DNA of 64,000 nt from Bacteroidia bacterium (GTDB taxonomy: Bacteria; Bacteroidota; Bacteroidia; AKYH767-A; OLB10): positions 310,001-374,000 of the forward strand of contig JBAOIA010000011.1 of the NCBI GenBank assembly GCA_037045145.1, in the 5' to 3' direction. How positions within the stretch are numbered: position 1 is the first letter of the stretch; every line of letters begins with the position of its first letter. Below the pieces are notes generated by a model. It saw only the letters and a list, made by a program, of their open reading frames with translations. It did no database searches and was not told where the DNA came from. The position numbers and the translations under genes were made by a program. Positions 1 to 9,100 of this stretch are shown here, in pieces.

Positions 1-1151
1 ATTGTTATGTTACTTAGCCCATTTACTTGCTTTGCAAATGATGAAACCAAACGGCCATTCAATTCTGTAACAACAATATTAACTGTTGTGGCATTGTCGC
101 TGTTTATAATAAGTTGCGAGTTACCTGTTGCAGGATTCGGATAAAGTGCAATAGCTTCAATACTGTTGTTTTCCAAAACCGATAATGGACCCATGTCATA
201 TTTATCAAAATAGAAGTTGCCGTTAGCAGAACCACCAAATCCGGTGAATACCATTTTCCATTTATGATTATTTTTGTCTATGACAAAATAAGCAACAGAA
301 TCTTCAATTACGAATGTTGAGCCGTTGAAAGCTTTCCAGTCATAGCCAATAAGGTTGTTTTCGTATGAATACCCATAACCTGCATCGGTGGCAGTAGTTA
401 CATCATTTACCGGATAGGCTTTAACAGATTGTACACTGTCGTTGGTGAGTACCCCTGTAACTTTGTAATTGATAAAATGATCAACATATTGCTGGAAACA
501 AAGATCCCAACTGTCCTTGGTTGGTTCGCGGTCCAAGAACTGATCGTTTGCAATTGAGTAGTAGCCGAAGTTCTTTGCAGGATAGCTCAACTTTTGTAAT
601 GAACGTTGAATTTCATTGCTGCCATCTAAATCAGCAATTCGAAAATTATAGGTTGCATTGATAAGCGATTCAATCCAGATTTTTTTAACTGTATTACTAT
701 TTAGTTTTATAAAATAAACAGAATCACCCATTACAGCGTGCGAGCCTAAATCATACTCTCCCCAGCCGAGATCAAACATATCGGATGTGTCTGCTGTGGT
801 GTTGAATGCACCGTTAAACATATGTGCTTCGTTATTCAACAACTCGTAATTGTACATACCTGTTGTATCTGCAGCTGTCATGGTACTCCACTCCGAGGCA
901 TCTTTATTTGCTTTAAAAAGTTTTACATTATTCTTTGAATTGATGAGAATGGCTGCTTCAAAACCTGAAATCTGAAATCCAAGGTCCCAATCAGTATTGT
1001 CAATGGTTGATATGGTAGCATTGGCCATACTGTAAAAAGTCTGATTGGTGTAGCCGGCATTAATGGTTACTGTTTCGCTTACTTGTGCAATTGCAGTAAA
1101 AGGCAGTAACAGTGCTATCAATAATTTAGTAGTTGTAGAAATGTGTATCAT
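1..1151 (-). CDS. HmuY-like protein with T9SS type A sorting domain (3' end outside window)
   Basis: The frame opens with ATG at 1151 and runs off the left edge, so the C-terminus is missing. A hydrophobic signal peptide ends near AIAQ. Two segments resemble the HmuY family (PF14064): an early DWDLGFQ motif and a later region with SWDLCFQ and then a YDWKAF / KWKMVFTGF pair. The last visible part, starting at ALYPNPATG, is the beginning of a type A T9SS sorting domain. The gene lies 21 nt behind the HmuY-like lipoprotein gene and shares its domain pattern, so the two look like paralogues of one operon headed by the TonB receptor. I infer a surface-attached or released haem- or metal-binding protein. 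The ligand is not shown by the sequence. Confidence 0.75.
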   Translation of the reverse strand, partial: MIHISTTTKLLIALLLPFTAIAQVSETVTINAGYTNQTFYSMANATISTIDNTDWDLGFQISGFEAAILINSKNNVKLFKANKDASEWSTMTAADTTGMYNYELLNNEAHMFNGAFNTTADTSDMFDLGWGEYDLGSHAVMGDSVYFIKLNSNTVKKIWIESLINATYNFRIADLDGSNEIQRSLQKLSYPAKNFGYYSIANDQFLDREPTKDSWDLCFQQYVDHFINYKVTGVLTNDSVQSVKAYPVNDVTTATDAGYGYSYENNLIGYDWKAFNGSTFVIEDSVAYFVIDKNNHKWKMVFTGFGGSANGNFYFDKYDMGPLSVLENNSIEAIALYPNPATGNSQLIINSDNATTVNIVVTELNGRLVSSFAKQVNGLSNIT

Positions 1152-1172
1152 TTGATTATTTAATTTAAGAAT

Positions 1173-2201
1173 TTAAAAAATACGTTGATAATAAAATGCA
1201 GGATAACCTCTTTCGCCTGAAGTATTGTAAAAATCATAGAACTTTATTTTATAATACTGATCGTTTTTATCCTTGAGTATATAATATATGTCGGGTGTTA
1301 TGTAATATTTATTGTCGTTAAAATTGAAATACTTCCATTCAAATCCAATAATATTTCCTGTTGAATAGAATGGATAAGAAGAAATATCGTTATGATTAAA
1401 ATTCTCGAATGGCATATAACCGGGCAGAGAATCTTTTTTAAGAATTGCACAGGTAATATTGTTCCATCGGTTAGACAGAACACCGTTTACAGAATAATAT
1501 CTGAATTGCAATGGCTCGTCCCAATAGGTGTGAATATAACGGGTAAACATCATTTCCCATTGATCTTTAGGTGGAGCAAAGCTTACCATTTGACCACCAT
1601 TGTTGAAAGAAAAATAAACCTGTGAGTAGTTATTGTCTTTTGTTATAACAAACTCATGATAATCGGAATTATTCAATTTGCTGTATCGAATCGTATAGGT
1701 ACTGCTGTCAATAGTCACAATTTGAATTTTACGATAACGGTCACTGCCTATATGGCTGAATTTCCCTCTGTCAATAATTACTATTTGTTGATTTACATCG
1801 CCACTTGAAGTTAAATTACTTCCAAACACAGTGCTATCACCCAGCATATTATCAGAATCGGTGAGCCAGTTAAGTCCTGTTGTATCAGTATTTATAATAT
1901 CTGTACATTGAGTACGCCAAGCAAACATGTACTTGCCTGTGTTGAGATAAATATGCTTTGATTCGGGTGAAGCATCAAATGACAGATCATAATCTTTGAC
2001 TGCACTGCTTTTTACAACACCGGCTGTCAGACTTACAAAAACAACTGTATCGTAATTTACTCCAATATTTACTTGCATGGATTGTAAGGTTGTGTCAATA
2101 GGAGGCAGCACAATTGCCTTGTCATTATCTTTTTCGCAAGAGGTAAAAAGCAATGTTGCAATGAATAAGCTAAATAAATATATGCTGACTTTGTTTATCA
2201 T
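1173..2201 (-). CDS. HmuY-like haem/metal-binding lipoprotein
   Basis: This 342-residue protein has a lipoprotein signal peptide with a lipobox ending in TSC (Cys22), so it should be lipidated and probably sits in the outer membrane. The C-terminal half has HmuY-family features: WEMMFTRY near residue 215, an IGFEWKYF block and a final block ending YPAFYYQR. HmuY of Porphyromonas binds haem and hands it to the TonB receptor HmuR; the arrangement here (receptor stop, 1 nt, this start) matches a hmuR-hmuY pair in reverse order. The similarity is to family pattern only, and axial haem ligands cannot be assigned by eye. A siderophore, vitamin B12 or another metal complex would also fit. Confidence 0.7.
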   Translation of the reverse strand: MINKVSIYLFSLFIATLLFTSCEKDNDKAIVLPPIDTTLQSMQVNIGVNYDTVVFVSLTAGVVKSSAVKDYDLSFDASPESKHIYLNTGKYMFAWRTQCTDIINTDTTGLNWLTDSDNMLGDSTVFGSNLTSSGDVNQQIVIIDRGKFSHIGSDRYRKIQIVTIDSSTYTIRYSKLNNSDYHEFVITKDNNYSQVYFSFNNGGQMVSFAPPKDQWEMMFTRYIHTYWDEPLQFRYYSVNGVLSNRWNNITCAILKKDSLPGYMPFENFNHNDISSYPFYSTGNIIGFEWKYFNFNDNKYYITPDIYYILKDKNDQYYKIKFYDFYNTSGERGYPAFYYQRIF

Positions 2202-2202
2202 G

Positions 2203-4401
2203 TTAAATATTCACTGAAAGTTTTAAGAAAAATAATCGTCCGGGAAGCAAAGAGGAAGATGATGAACCACCGCTGTGTATTTCGCCTGTGGAGAATCTTC
2301 TTACATCGGTAACATTAAAAATGTTTTTAAGTCCACCTCCTATTTCAATTCTGTCCTGCCATATTTTTTTTGAAACGGTAACATCGAGCAATTGATAATC
2401 TTCGTTGGTTTGTTTGAGGCTGTTGCCTTTACTGTCTAAAACATACACAGGAACTTTTCCATTGTACTTGTAATACATTCCTGCTGTCAATCCGAAAGGT
2501 TTAAAACAATAGCTTACAGAGCCATTTACCTGTGGATACCATGACAAATCATTAACAAGTGATTCGTTGAAGGATGATGTTCCCGTATAGGAAATACCTG
2601 CTGAAACTGAAAAACTGCCAACATCAATTTTATTTGACCATTCAATGCCTTGTGATGTAAAGTGTCCGACATTGATGTAGGTATATAGGTTTGATGTATC
2701 ACTATAAGTTGCTAATGTTATCAGGTTTTTTACTTTGTTGTAATACAGTTTTATCTCTGAATTTATTTTTACACCTTTTATCTGTGGCAATAAGGAATAT
2801 ATTAACTGAAAATTATCTGACGACTCAGGCTTTATGTTACTATTTCCCTGAACATTGTGATTAATATCAATAAAGTCAAGATAAAGTTCTTTAATTCCGG
2901 GAGTGCGAAATCCACGGCTATATGCAAGACGAACCGCTTGAATTTTTGTTAAATCATACTTTAGATTCAGCGAAGGAATTAACGGAATTGTAAAATCTGA
3001 ATGTAATGCATAACGCAATCCGGGTCGGATAAGCAGTTTAGAAAAAGGTTTGTACTCTGCACTTGCAAACACTGCATATTCCTGCATGGCAGCTTTGTTG
3101 CTAATACGTTTACCTGTTCCATTTTCAATATTAAAATCTATGCCTCCCTGATAATTAATATTTTTATTTTCATCAACATGGCTGAATGCATTTCTAACAT
3201 TCCAACTGTAAAATTTTGTTTCATCACTAAAATCAGGGCCTGTAAGTTCTGTCTGTTCAAGGGCAACCATATCTTTCAGAAAAACTTCTTTATGCCTGTC
3301 GTATCCTGAAAAAGCTACATGTCCATTGATTTTATTTTTTCCTGAAAGGAACCAATCGTAACTAATTGAATGGTTGTTGCGAAGGGTTTTAAAATAAGTG
3401 TCGTAACCATAAGCCGAAAATGGTGTAATTGTGACAGGGCCTTTATCGGTAATTTTCTCATCAAAGATGCCCATTTGATATGCAACCTTCACCTTGTTGA
3501 AAGTATATTGCAGCAATGCTGTACCGAAATATTGTGTCTTGGGTTTCCACTCAAAAGCTCTTCTGTCATCAATAAGGTTCCATCCTTCAAAAAAGTTTCG
3601 CCCTCCTGTAATTTTAAGCCCTGCATGTTTAAAGTTTACGGAGGTATTCAGGTCCGTGTTGTAGGTTCCAATGTTTTCGTAATAAGCCGATGCGCCTGCA
3701 GTAGTTTTTTTAATAGTTTGTGGTTTTGTAATCAGATTTATGGCGCCTGCAATTGCATCTGTACCATAAGCAGTGCTCATTGGTCCTTCAACTACTTCTA
3801 TTCTTTCAACTGCTGCAAGATTAAGTTGGTTGAGATCAATATTTCCGTTCATTCTTCCTATTACAGGTACACCATCTATCAGCACTTTTACATTTTTCAT
3901 ATCCATGCCCATCATGGTTAGTGTGCTGCCGAAAGCCTGATCATAACCAGTGCTCATATTGAGTTGTTTGCTGAGAACATCGGCAACATTAACAGCGCCC
4001 ATATTGTCAAAAGTTTCTTTGCCAATTACTTTTATGGCATAGGTAGATTGTATGGTAGGTGCAGGTGCATAAGATGCTGTGACAGCAACTTCATTGAGGC
4101 TGACCTCATTTCTGGTTAGCCAAATGGTATCACCGGAATTTTCTTTATTAATTTTTTGGTTCTGATAACCAAGACAACGCACCTCAATTAAAGAACCCGA
4201 TTCTCTTGTTGCCGGCAATTTAACACATCCTTTGTTGTCGGGTAGTAGAATTTGTGATTTCCCGGAAGGCATTATCCAAAGTACAACGGCCTCATTTACC
4301 GGCTTGCCATTGGATTTATCTTTAATAAATAATACTTGATCGGTAGCAAAGAGCGTTACAGATAACAGAAAAAATGTGAATAGGAGTATGGGTTTTTTCA
4401 C
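2203..4401 (-). CDS. TonB-dependent outer-membrane receptor (HmuR-like)
   Basis: This 732-residue receptor has a signal peptide, then an N-terminal carboxypeptidase-regulatory-like domain (about residues 25-100), a plug domain (about 115-225, including VKVLIDGVPV and a VERIEVVEGP block) and a 22-stranded-type beta-barrel ending in an aromatic-rich C-terminus (FFLKLSVNI). It imports a ligand across the outer membrane with energy from TonB-ExbBD. I chose GTG at 4401 rather than the upstream ATG at 4491: it starts right before the signal peptide and follows a -7 promoter element by 5 nt. The two HmuY-like genes follow with 1-nt and 21-nt gaps, making a three-gene uptake operon. Haem is the likeliest substrate by analogy. 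Confidence 0.88.
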   Translation of the reverse strand: MKKPILLFTFFLLSVTLFATDQVLFIKDKSNGKPVNEAVVLWIMPSGKSQILLPDNKGCVKLPATRESGSLIEVRCLGYQNQKINKENSGDTIWLTRNEVSLNEVAVTASYAPAPTIQSTYAIKVIGKETFDNMGAVNVADVLSKQLNMSTGYDQAFGSTLTMMGMDMKNVKVLIDGVPVIGRMNGNIDLNQLNLAAVERIEVVEGPMSTAYGTDAIAGAINLITKPQTIKKTTAGASAYYENIGTYNTDLNTSVNFKHAGLKITGGRNFFEGWNLIDDRRAFEWKPKTQYFGTALLQYTFNKVKVAYQMGIFDEKITDKGPVTITPFSAYGYDTYFKTLRNNHSISYDWFLSGKNKINGHVAFSGYDRHKEVFLKDMVALEQTELTGPDFSDETKFYSWNVRNAFSHVDENKNINYQGGIDFNIENGTGKRISNKAAMQEYAVFASAEYKPFSKLLIRPGLRYALHSDFTIPLIPSLNLKYDLTKIQAVRLAYSRGFRTPGIKELYLDFIDINHNVQGNSNIKPESSDNFQLIYSLLPQIKGVKINSEIKLYYNKVKNLITLATYSDTSNLYTYINVGHFTSQGIEWSNKIDVGSFSVSAGISYTGTSSFNESLVNDLSWYPQVNGSVSYCFKPFGLTAGMYYKYNGKVPVYVLDSKGNSLKQTNEDYQLLDVTVSKKIWQDRIEIGGGLKNIFNVTDVRRFSTGEIHSGGSSSSSLLPGRLFFLKLSVNI

Positions 4402-4406
4402 GGTTG

Positions 4407-4414
4407 CAAAAGTA
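4407..4414 (-). promoter_or_regulatory. -7 promoter element TACTTTTG for the TonB receptor operon
   Basis: The minus strand reads TACTTTTG, an exact match to the Bacteroidota -7 consensus TAnnTTTG. Only 5 nt separate it from the GTG start at 4401, so transcription would begin at or next to the start codon. Confidence 0.55.
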
Positions 4415-4587
4415 AAAGCACCTCCCTTCAGCACAGAAAAGTTGTGTTGATAAATATCAGTCAGCCAATAATGTTGACAGTAGTATGACAATTAATTTTG
4501 CTCATGAAAATATTCTGAGGTTACAGTTAGATTTTCCAAATCAAAAATGAATTAATTTATTTAGCGTTAGCATAAAAACACAATTTC

Positions 4588-5355
4588 ATGACAAAGCAAT
4601 CTATCACCAACGAAATTCAAGTTGCAATTGAACAGATCTATAGGCAATGGGGCGTTTTTTCATTAGACAACCGTATTCCTGAAAATGATGAACTGGATAT
4701 GTTGAAAAGCAAACTGATGAAACTACACGATAAAATCAATCATCTTCAATTACTTGAATCCGTTTACAATAATGAGCAACCTGTGCAGGTAGCTTTTACA
4801 GAAACAATGAAGCAACCATTACTGCAAACTGTCATTGAAAAAGCTGAGCCAGAACAACAAACACGTGTTGAAACAATGGAACCGGAAATTAAAGTAGAAA
4901 CTACAATAGTTTCAGAAGTAAAAACAGTGCTGGTAGAAGAAGTAAAACTTGTTAAAAATTCTGAGCCTGTTATTCCACCTGTACAATCAGTAAGAGCCGA
5001 GGTTTTTAAAGTGGTGGATCAGACTGTGGCAACTATGTTTCACGAGACGGAAACCATACATGATAAAATAGGTGTTGAACAACCGGCTTTTGCTATTGCA
5101 GATAAATTAAAATTATCACCTATCACTGATTTGGTCAAAGCCATTGGCATTAATGAAAAATTTTTGTTTATCAATCAGTTGTTTAATGACGATTCTATAA
5201 AATATCAATCAGCGATAGACAGGTTAAACTCCTCAGCAAATTTTAACGAAGCCTATATGTACTTCGACTCTGAAATTACCTCCGGCAATCAGATAGACAA
5301 GAAAAGCGATGCCTTCAGGCAGTTTGTAGATTTGCTGCAAAGGCGATTCATGTAA
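4588..5355 (+). CDS. Conserved Bacteroidota protein of unknown function
   Basis: This is a 255-residue soluble protein with no signal peptide or membrane segment. Residues 1-65 look helical, residues 70-150 form a low-complexity Glu/Val/Thr-rich linker, and residues 165-255 form a compact helical domain (around IGINEKFLFINQLF, then FRQFVDLLQRRF). That C-terminal domain resembles one I have seen in hypothetical proteins of this phylum. I do not recognise an activity. The stop codon overlaps the next start by one base (TAATG), so it is translationally linked to the M28 peptidase gene. The linker between two folded ends suggests an adaptor role, but this is only inference. Confidence 0.8.
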   Translation: MTKQSITNEIQVAIEQIYRQWGVFSLDNRIPENDELDMLKSKLMKLHDKINHLQLLESVYNNEQPVQVAFTETMKQPLLQTVIEKAEPEQQTRVETMEPEIKVETTIVSEVKTVLVEEVKLVKNSEPVIPPVQSVRAEVFKVVDQTVATMFHETETIHDKIGVEQPAFAIADKLKLSPITDLVKAIGINEKFLFINQLFNDDSIKYQSAIDRLNSSANFNEAYMYFDSEITSGNQIDKKSDAFRQFVDLLQRRFM

Positions 5356-6608
5356 TGCTGCGAAAACATACTCTTGCATCACTGATTTTTATTTGTGTAC
5401 TACTCCAGAGACATCTTGTATTTGCACAGCAAGACGATGCACGTAAAGTCATTACAGAATTAACTTCAAAAAAATATTTTGGTCGCGGCTACCTAAAAAA
5501 TGGCGATAAGAAAGCGGCACATTTCATTAAAAAACAATTCAGCAATCTTGGATTAACGCCTGTTAATAACAGATGGTTTCAACATTTTACACATCCGGTA
5601 AACCGCTTTCCAAAAAATGTAAGTTTGATTACCGACACAAAAAGCTGGATTCCCGGAAAAGAATTTATAATTCATCATCAATCATCAGCTGCGAATGGAA
5701 CCTGGCCTATAGCATGGGCAGATTCTTCAGAAATTATTTCATGTCTTAACAATGATTTCGACAGTTGTTATGTTATAACACGTCCGGTTTACAATAAGCA
5801 TCAAAAAGAAATTACAACATTACTGTTTAAACGAAAAAAAGGAGCATTGGTGATTCTTGAAACGAATAAATTAACATGGAGTGTTGGCACTTCTGTGTTT
5901 AATACTCCTGTTGTTGAAGTATATGATAGTTTATTCAGTCGTCAAACTAAAAACATCACCATAAAAGCAGATGCTGAATTTAATACACGATATGAATCAA
6001 AAAATGTAATTGGATTAATTACCGGAAATAAAAAACCTGATTCTTTAATTGTAATAACTGCACATTACGATCATTTAGGTGGCATGGGAAATAAAACATT
6101 TTTTCCTGGTGCTAATGATAATGCAAGTGGTGTTGCCATGTTGCTTTCTTTAGCAGAATATTTTTCAAAACAAGAAAACAGACAACCCTATTCTATTTTA
6201 TTTATTGCTTTTGCAGGTGAAGAAGCCGGGTTACAGGGTTCAAAATACTATACAGATCATCCTTTGCTTCCATTATCAAAAATTCGATTTTTGATAAATC
6301 TCGATTTACTTGGTACAGGCGATGATGGTATTATGGTTGTTAATGCAACTGAATTTGAAAAAGATTTTTCAATTTTACAATCCATCAACGACACAGCCAA
6401 ATATGTAAGCAGCATTGGCAAAAGAGGTAAAGCAAAAAACAGTGACCACTACTACTTCAGTGAAAACGGTGTGCCTTCATTTTTTATTTATACACTTGGT
6501 GGCGTTACCTGGTATCATGACGTAATGGACAAGTCAGAAACTCTGACTTTAACCAAGTATGACAATGTATTTCAGCTTTTAAAATCATTCGTCATTGCTT
6601 TGCAGTGA
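5355..6608 (+). CDS. Secreted M28-family zinc aminopeptidase
   Basis: This 417-residue exported protein has a signal peptide ending near residue 25 (FAQQ). The C-terminal half carries the two-zinc M28 site: His237 in AHYDH, Asp255 in GANDNASG, the Glu289-Glu290 pair in AGEEAG, Asp317 in INLDLLG and a late His in WYHDVMD. Residues 30-215 correspond to the regulatory or PA-like region usual before the catalytic domain. Family members remove N-terminal residues from peptides in the periplasm or outside the cell. The start overlaps the upstream stop by one base. All expected zinc ligands are present, so it should be active; substrate preference cannot be read. Confidence 0.9.
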   Translation: MLRKHTLASLIFICVLLQRHLVFAQQDDARKVITELTSKKYFGRGYLKNGDKKAAHFIKKQFSNLGLTPVNNRWFQHFTHPVNRFPKNVSLITDTKSWIPGKEFIIHHQSSAANGTWPIAWADSSEIISCLNNDFDSCYVITRPVYNKHQKEITTLLFKRKKGALVILETNKLTWSVGTSVFNTPVVEVYDSLFSRQTKNITIKADAEFNTRYESKNVIGLITGNKKPDSLIVITAHYDHLGGMGNKTFFPGANDNASGVAMLLSLAEYFSKQENRQPYSILFIAFAGEEAGLQGSKYYTDHPLLPLSKIRFLINLDLLGTGDDGIMVVNATEFEKDFSILQSINDTAKYVSSIGKRGKAKNSDHYYFSENGVPSFFIYTLGGVTWYHDVMDKSETLTLTKYDNVFQLLKSFVIALQ

Positions 6609-6647
6609 GCAAACTTTATCACTGAAAAATCGTTTCTCCTATTCAAT

Positions 6648-6655
6648 TATCTTTG
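6648..6655 (+). promoter_or_regulatory. -7 promoter element TATCTTTG upstream of lipB
   Basis: TATCTTTG is an exact match to TAnnTTTG and lies 22 nt before the lipB start, in the gap after the M28 gene. It suggests lipB has its own promoter. Confidence 0.55.
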
Positions 6656-6677
6656 TAAATTATTATATTTTATAAAA

Positions 6678-7415
6678 GTGCAGGAAATACTTTATGCGGA
6701 TTTAGGTTCATCGGACTACAAACAAACCTGGGATTTTCAAGAGCAACTTCTTCAACAGATTATGCAACTGAAATTAGAAGGACGTAATCAGGGATTTGGC
6801 GATCATGCACCAACACCGCATTACTTATTGTTTTGTGAACATCCGCATGTTTTCACCTTAGGAAAAAGTGGAAAGCCTGAACATTTGCTTTCTAACGAGC
6901 AGCAACTTAAAAATGCCCATGCTACCTACTATAAAATAAATCGTGGTGGCGATATTACTTATCATGGTCCCGGACAAGTTGTAGGCTATCCCATTCTGAA
7001 TCTTGACTTGTTTTTTAATGACATTCATCGCTATATGCGCTTCCTCGAAGAGGTTATTATTCGAACCTTAAATGAATATGGCATTGTTGGGAGTAGAATT
7101 GAAAAACTTACAGGGGTGTGGATTGATGCAGGAAAGCCAAGTGCCAGAAAAATTTGTGCCTTTGGTGTACGATGCAGCAGATGGATAACTATGCATGGGT
7201 GGGCACTCAATGTGAATACACAGTTAGATTATTTTAACCACATTGTTCCATGCGGCATCAGCGATAAAGCAGTTACATCCATGGAAAAAGAACTTGGAAA
7301 AAATATGAATCTTGATGAAGTGAAATCCATTTTACTAAAGCATTTCAGTGAGGTTTTTAACGCATCAATTAAAAATGTTGGAAAAGAAAAACTTATTGTA
7401 AAAGAAAGAACATGA
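6678..7415 (+). CDS. lipB: Octanoyl-[ACP]:protein N-octanoyltransferase (lipoate biosynthesis)
   Basis: LipB moves the octanoyl group from acyl carrier protein to lipoyl domains of the 2-oxoacid dehydrogenases and the glycine cleavage H protein; LipA then inserts sulfur. The 245-residue length is usual. The signature RGGDITYHGPGQ is at residues 89-100, the conserved lysine is Lys158 in ARKICAFG, and the nucleophilic cysteine is Cys192 in VPCGI. Translation starts at GTG 6678, which gives the expected N-terminus. The stop overlaps the next gene by 4 nt (ATGA). No lipA is present in the window. Confidence 0.95.
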   Translation: MQEILYADLGSSDYKQTWDFQEQLLQQIMQLKLEGRNQGFGDHAPTPHYLLFCEHPHVFTLGKSGKPEHLLSNEQQLKNAHATYYKINRGGDITYHGPGQVVGYPILNLDLFFNDIHRYMRFLEEVIIRTLNEYGIVGSRIEKLTGVWIDAGKPSARKICAFGVRCSRWITMHGWALNVNTQLDYFNHIVPCGISDKAVTSMEKELGKNMNLDEVKSILLKHFSEVFNASIKNVGKEKLIVKERT

Positions 7416-8545
7416 AAAAGATAATCAAATACCTGCTGTTTATTTTACTGATAACAACAGGAATACTTGCAGCTTCAGGAAAACTGTATTACTACAAAGC
7501 TCTTGTTTACAACTTTGTTGATATTGACGATCTTAATTTATTTCACAACAGAGAGGTTAAAAATGGAACCGGATTGCCATGGAATTTTTCTACAGACTAC
7601 AACAAAAAAAATCTGACCGACACACTAACTGCATTATTGGAAGCCAACAAATCTGTTGCATTTTTAATCGTAAAAAACGATTCCATTTGTTTTGAAAAAT
7701 ATTGGGAGGACTATGGGCAGCAATCACTCTCCAACTCATTTTCTATGGCAAAAAGTATAGTAGCATTATTGATAGGAAAAGCAATTGACGAAGGAAAAAT
7801 TAAAAGTCTCGATCAGCCGGTTGCAGATTTCATTCCTGAATTTAAAGATGGAGAAAAATCGAAAATCACCATACGTCATCTGATGATGATGAGTTCGGGG
7901 CTTGATTGGAATGAAGGTTATTCATCTTTGACATCACAGGTTACGGAAGCCTATTATGGTACAGAACTTTACAAACAAGTAACCTCATTGGGTGTTGCCG
8001 AAGTTCCCGGTAAATTTTGGGAATACAAAAGCTGCGATTCGGAATTGTTAGCCATCATCGTCAACAAAGCAACCGGAAAGAGTGTTGCAGCGTATGCCTC
8101 TGAAAAACTTTGGAAACCATTGGGTGCCGAACACAGTGCACAATGGAGCCTTGACCATAAAGATGGTTTAGAAAAAGCTTACTGTTGTTTTTACAGCAAT
8201 GCACGTGACTTTGCACGGTTTGGAAAATTGATGCTACAACATGGTCGTTGGAATGACACACAAATTATTGACTCTGCTTTTATACACCAGTGCATCACAC
8301 CAAATAATTTACCTAATAAAGAAGATAATAAACCTGTTCAACACTACGGCTATCAATGGTGGTTATCCACCATCAGTAATCACCCTGTATATTACATGCG
8401 TGGCATCTTAGGACAATATGTCATTGTTATTCCCGATATGCAGATGATTATTGTACGGTTAGGCCATAAAAGAAGTAATAATCCGGATGGAAAGCCTAAT
8501 GATTATAAATTTTATGCCGAACAGGTCATTAAAATGTTTGAATAA
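7412..8545 (+). CDS. Serine hydrolase, class C beta-lactamase family
   Basis: This 377-residue protein has one N-terminal hydrophobic segment (about residues 5-22), serving as a signal anchor or signal peptide. The penicillin-binding/transpeptidase-like fold is shown by the SxxK motif SMAK (Ser111, Lys114), a second motif with Tyr205 (EYKSCDS, the YxN/YxS position) and the HYGYQWW block typical of this family before the third motif. Members include esterases, D-aminopeptidases and peptidoglycan-acting enzymes, and most are not true antibiotic resistance enzymes. The start overlaps the lipB stop by 4 nt, but a functional link to lipoylation is not apparent. Confidence 0.87.
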   Translation: MKKIIKYLLFILLITTGILAASGKLYYYKALVYNFVDIDDLNLFHNREVKNGTGLPWNFSTDYNKKNLTDTLTALLEANKSVAFLIVKNDSICFEKYWEDYGQQSLSNSFSMAKSIVALLIGKAIDEGKIKSLDQPVADFIPEFKDGEKSKITIRHLMMMSSGLDWNEGYSSLTSQVTEAYYGTELYKQVTSLGVAEVPGKFWEYKSCDSELLAIIVNKATGKSVAAYASEKLWKPLGAEHSAQWSLDHKDGLEKAYCCFYSNARDFARFGKLMLQHGRWNDTQIIDSAFIHQCITPNNLPNKEDNKPVQHYGYQWWLSTISNHPVYYMRGILGQYVIVIPDMQMIIVRLGHKRSNNPDGKPNDYKFYAEQVIKMFE

Positions 8546-8591
8546 CACGCTGTCACGGTAACTTCTAATTACATTACTCGTTAAATATTAT

Positions 8592-8993
8592 ATGCTAAAA
8601 GATATTCCACAACTAAAAGTTGAAAATGTAGCCGTTGCCATAGTAAAAGAGCAATCAAACGGTGCTGATGTTTGGAATGCCTACATCATTAACCTGAAAA
8701 ATGAAGTGTTGGAGGGTGTGTTGATTACAAGTAAAGGCTATGGCATGATGGAAGGTGAAGAAAGAAAAACGTCAACTCTCAGACATTTTATAGAGAATAT
8801 TCCTCCTCTTTCGTGTGCAAAAATTGAACCTATTACAGATAATGTTCTTAACTTGAATAATGAGTACTGGGTAAGCTTTTATCTCAACAACACCATGTAC
8901 GATCGTAAATATGTCTTTCTTCCAGGCGTAATCAACGAAGAATTTTTTACACAGATACCATTGCTTGAAAAGCGTGGTGTGATGATAAGGTAA
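8592..8993 (+). CDS. Small conserved hypothetical protein
   Basis: This 133-residue soluble protein has no signal peptide or membrane segment. It has alternating beta-strand-like stretches (VENVAVAIVKE, WNAYIINLKN, YWVSFYLNN) and looks like one small beta-rich domain. It resembles short proteins of unknown function that recur in Bacteroidota. It sits 46 nt behind the serine hydrolase and may share its transcript. No catalytic motif is visible. Confidence 0.72.
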   Translation: MLKDIPQLKVENVAVAIVKEQSNGADVWNAYIINLKNEVLEGVLITSKGYGMMEGEERKTSTLRHFIENIPPLSCAKIEPITDNVLNLNNEYWVSFYLNNTMYDRKYVFLPGVINEEFFTQIPLLEKRGVMIR

Positions 8994-9100
8994 CCAATAA
9001 ACAATCTGTAATCGGTTTGCTTTTTCTGTTTTCAAAATCGAAAATAGTTTAAAACACTTGTTTGGTTTTAAAATATTTATGCGAAAACATTAATTTCATT

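Noticed and set aside
3370..3921. 183-codon plus-strand open frame
   Set aside because: Antisense to the plug and barrel region of the TonB receptor, with Cys/Ser-rich sequence typical of antisense translation.
4402..4587. Cobalamin riboswitch upstream of the TonB receptor
   Set aside because: The promoter element is 5 nt from the start codon, so there is no leader to hold a riboswitch.
7412..8545. Beta-lactam resistance gene
   Set aside because: The family match is to broad class C-like serine hydrolases; motif context does not show a true beta-lactamase.
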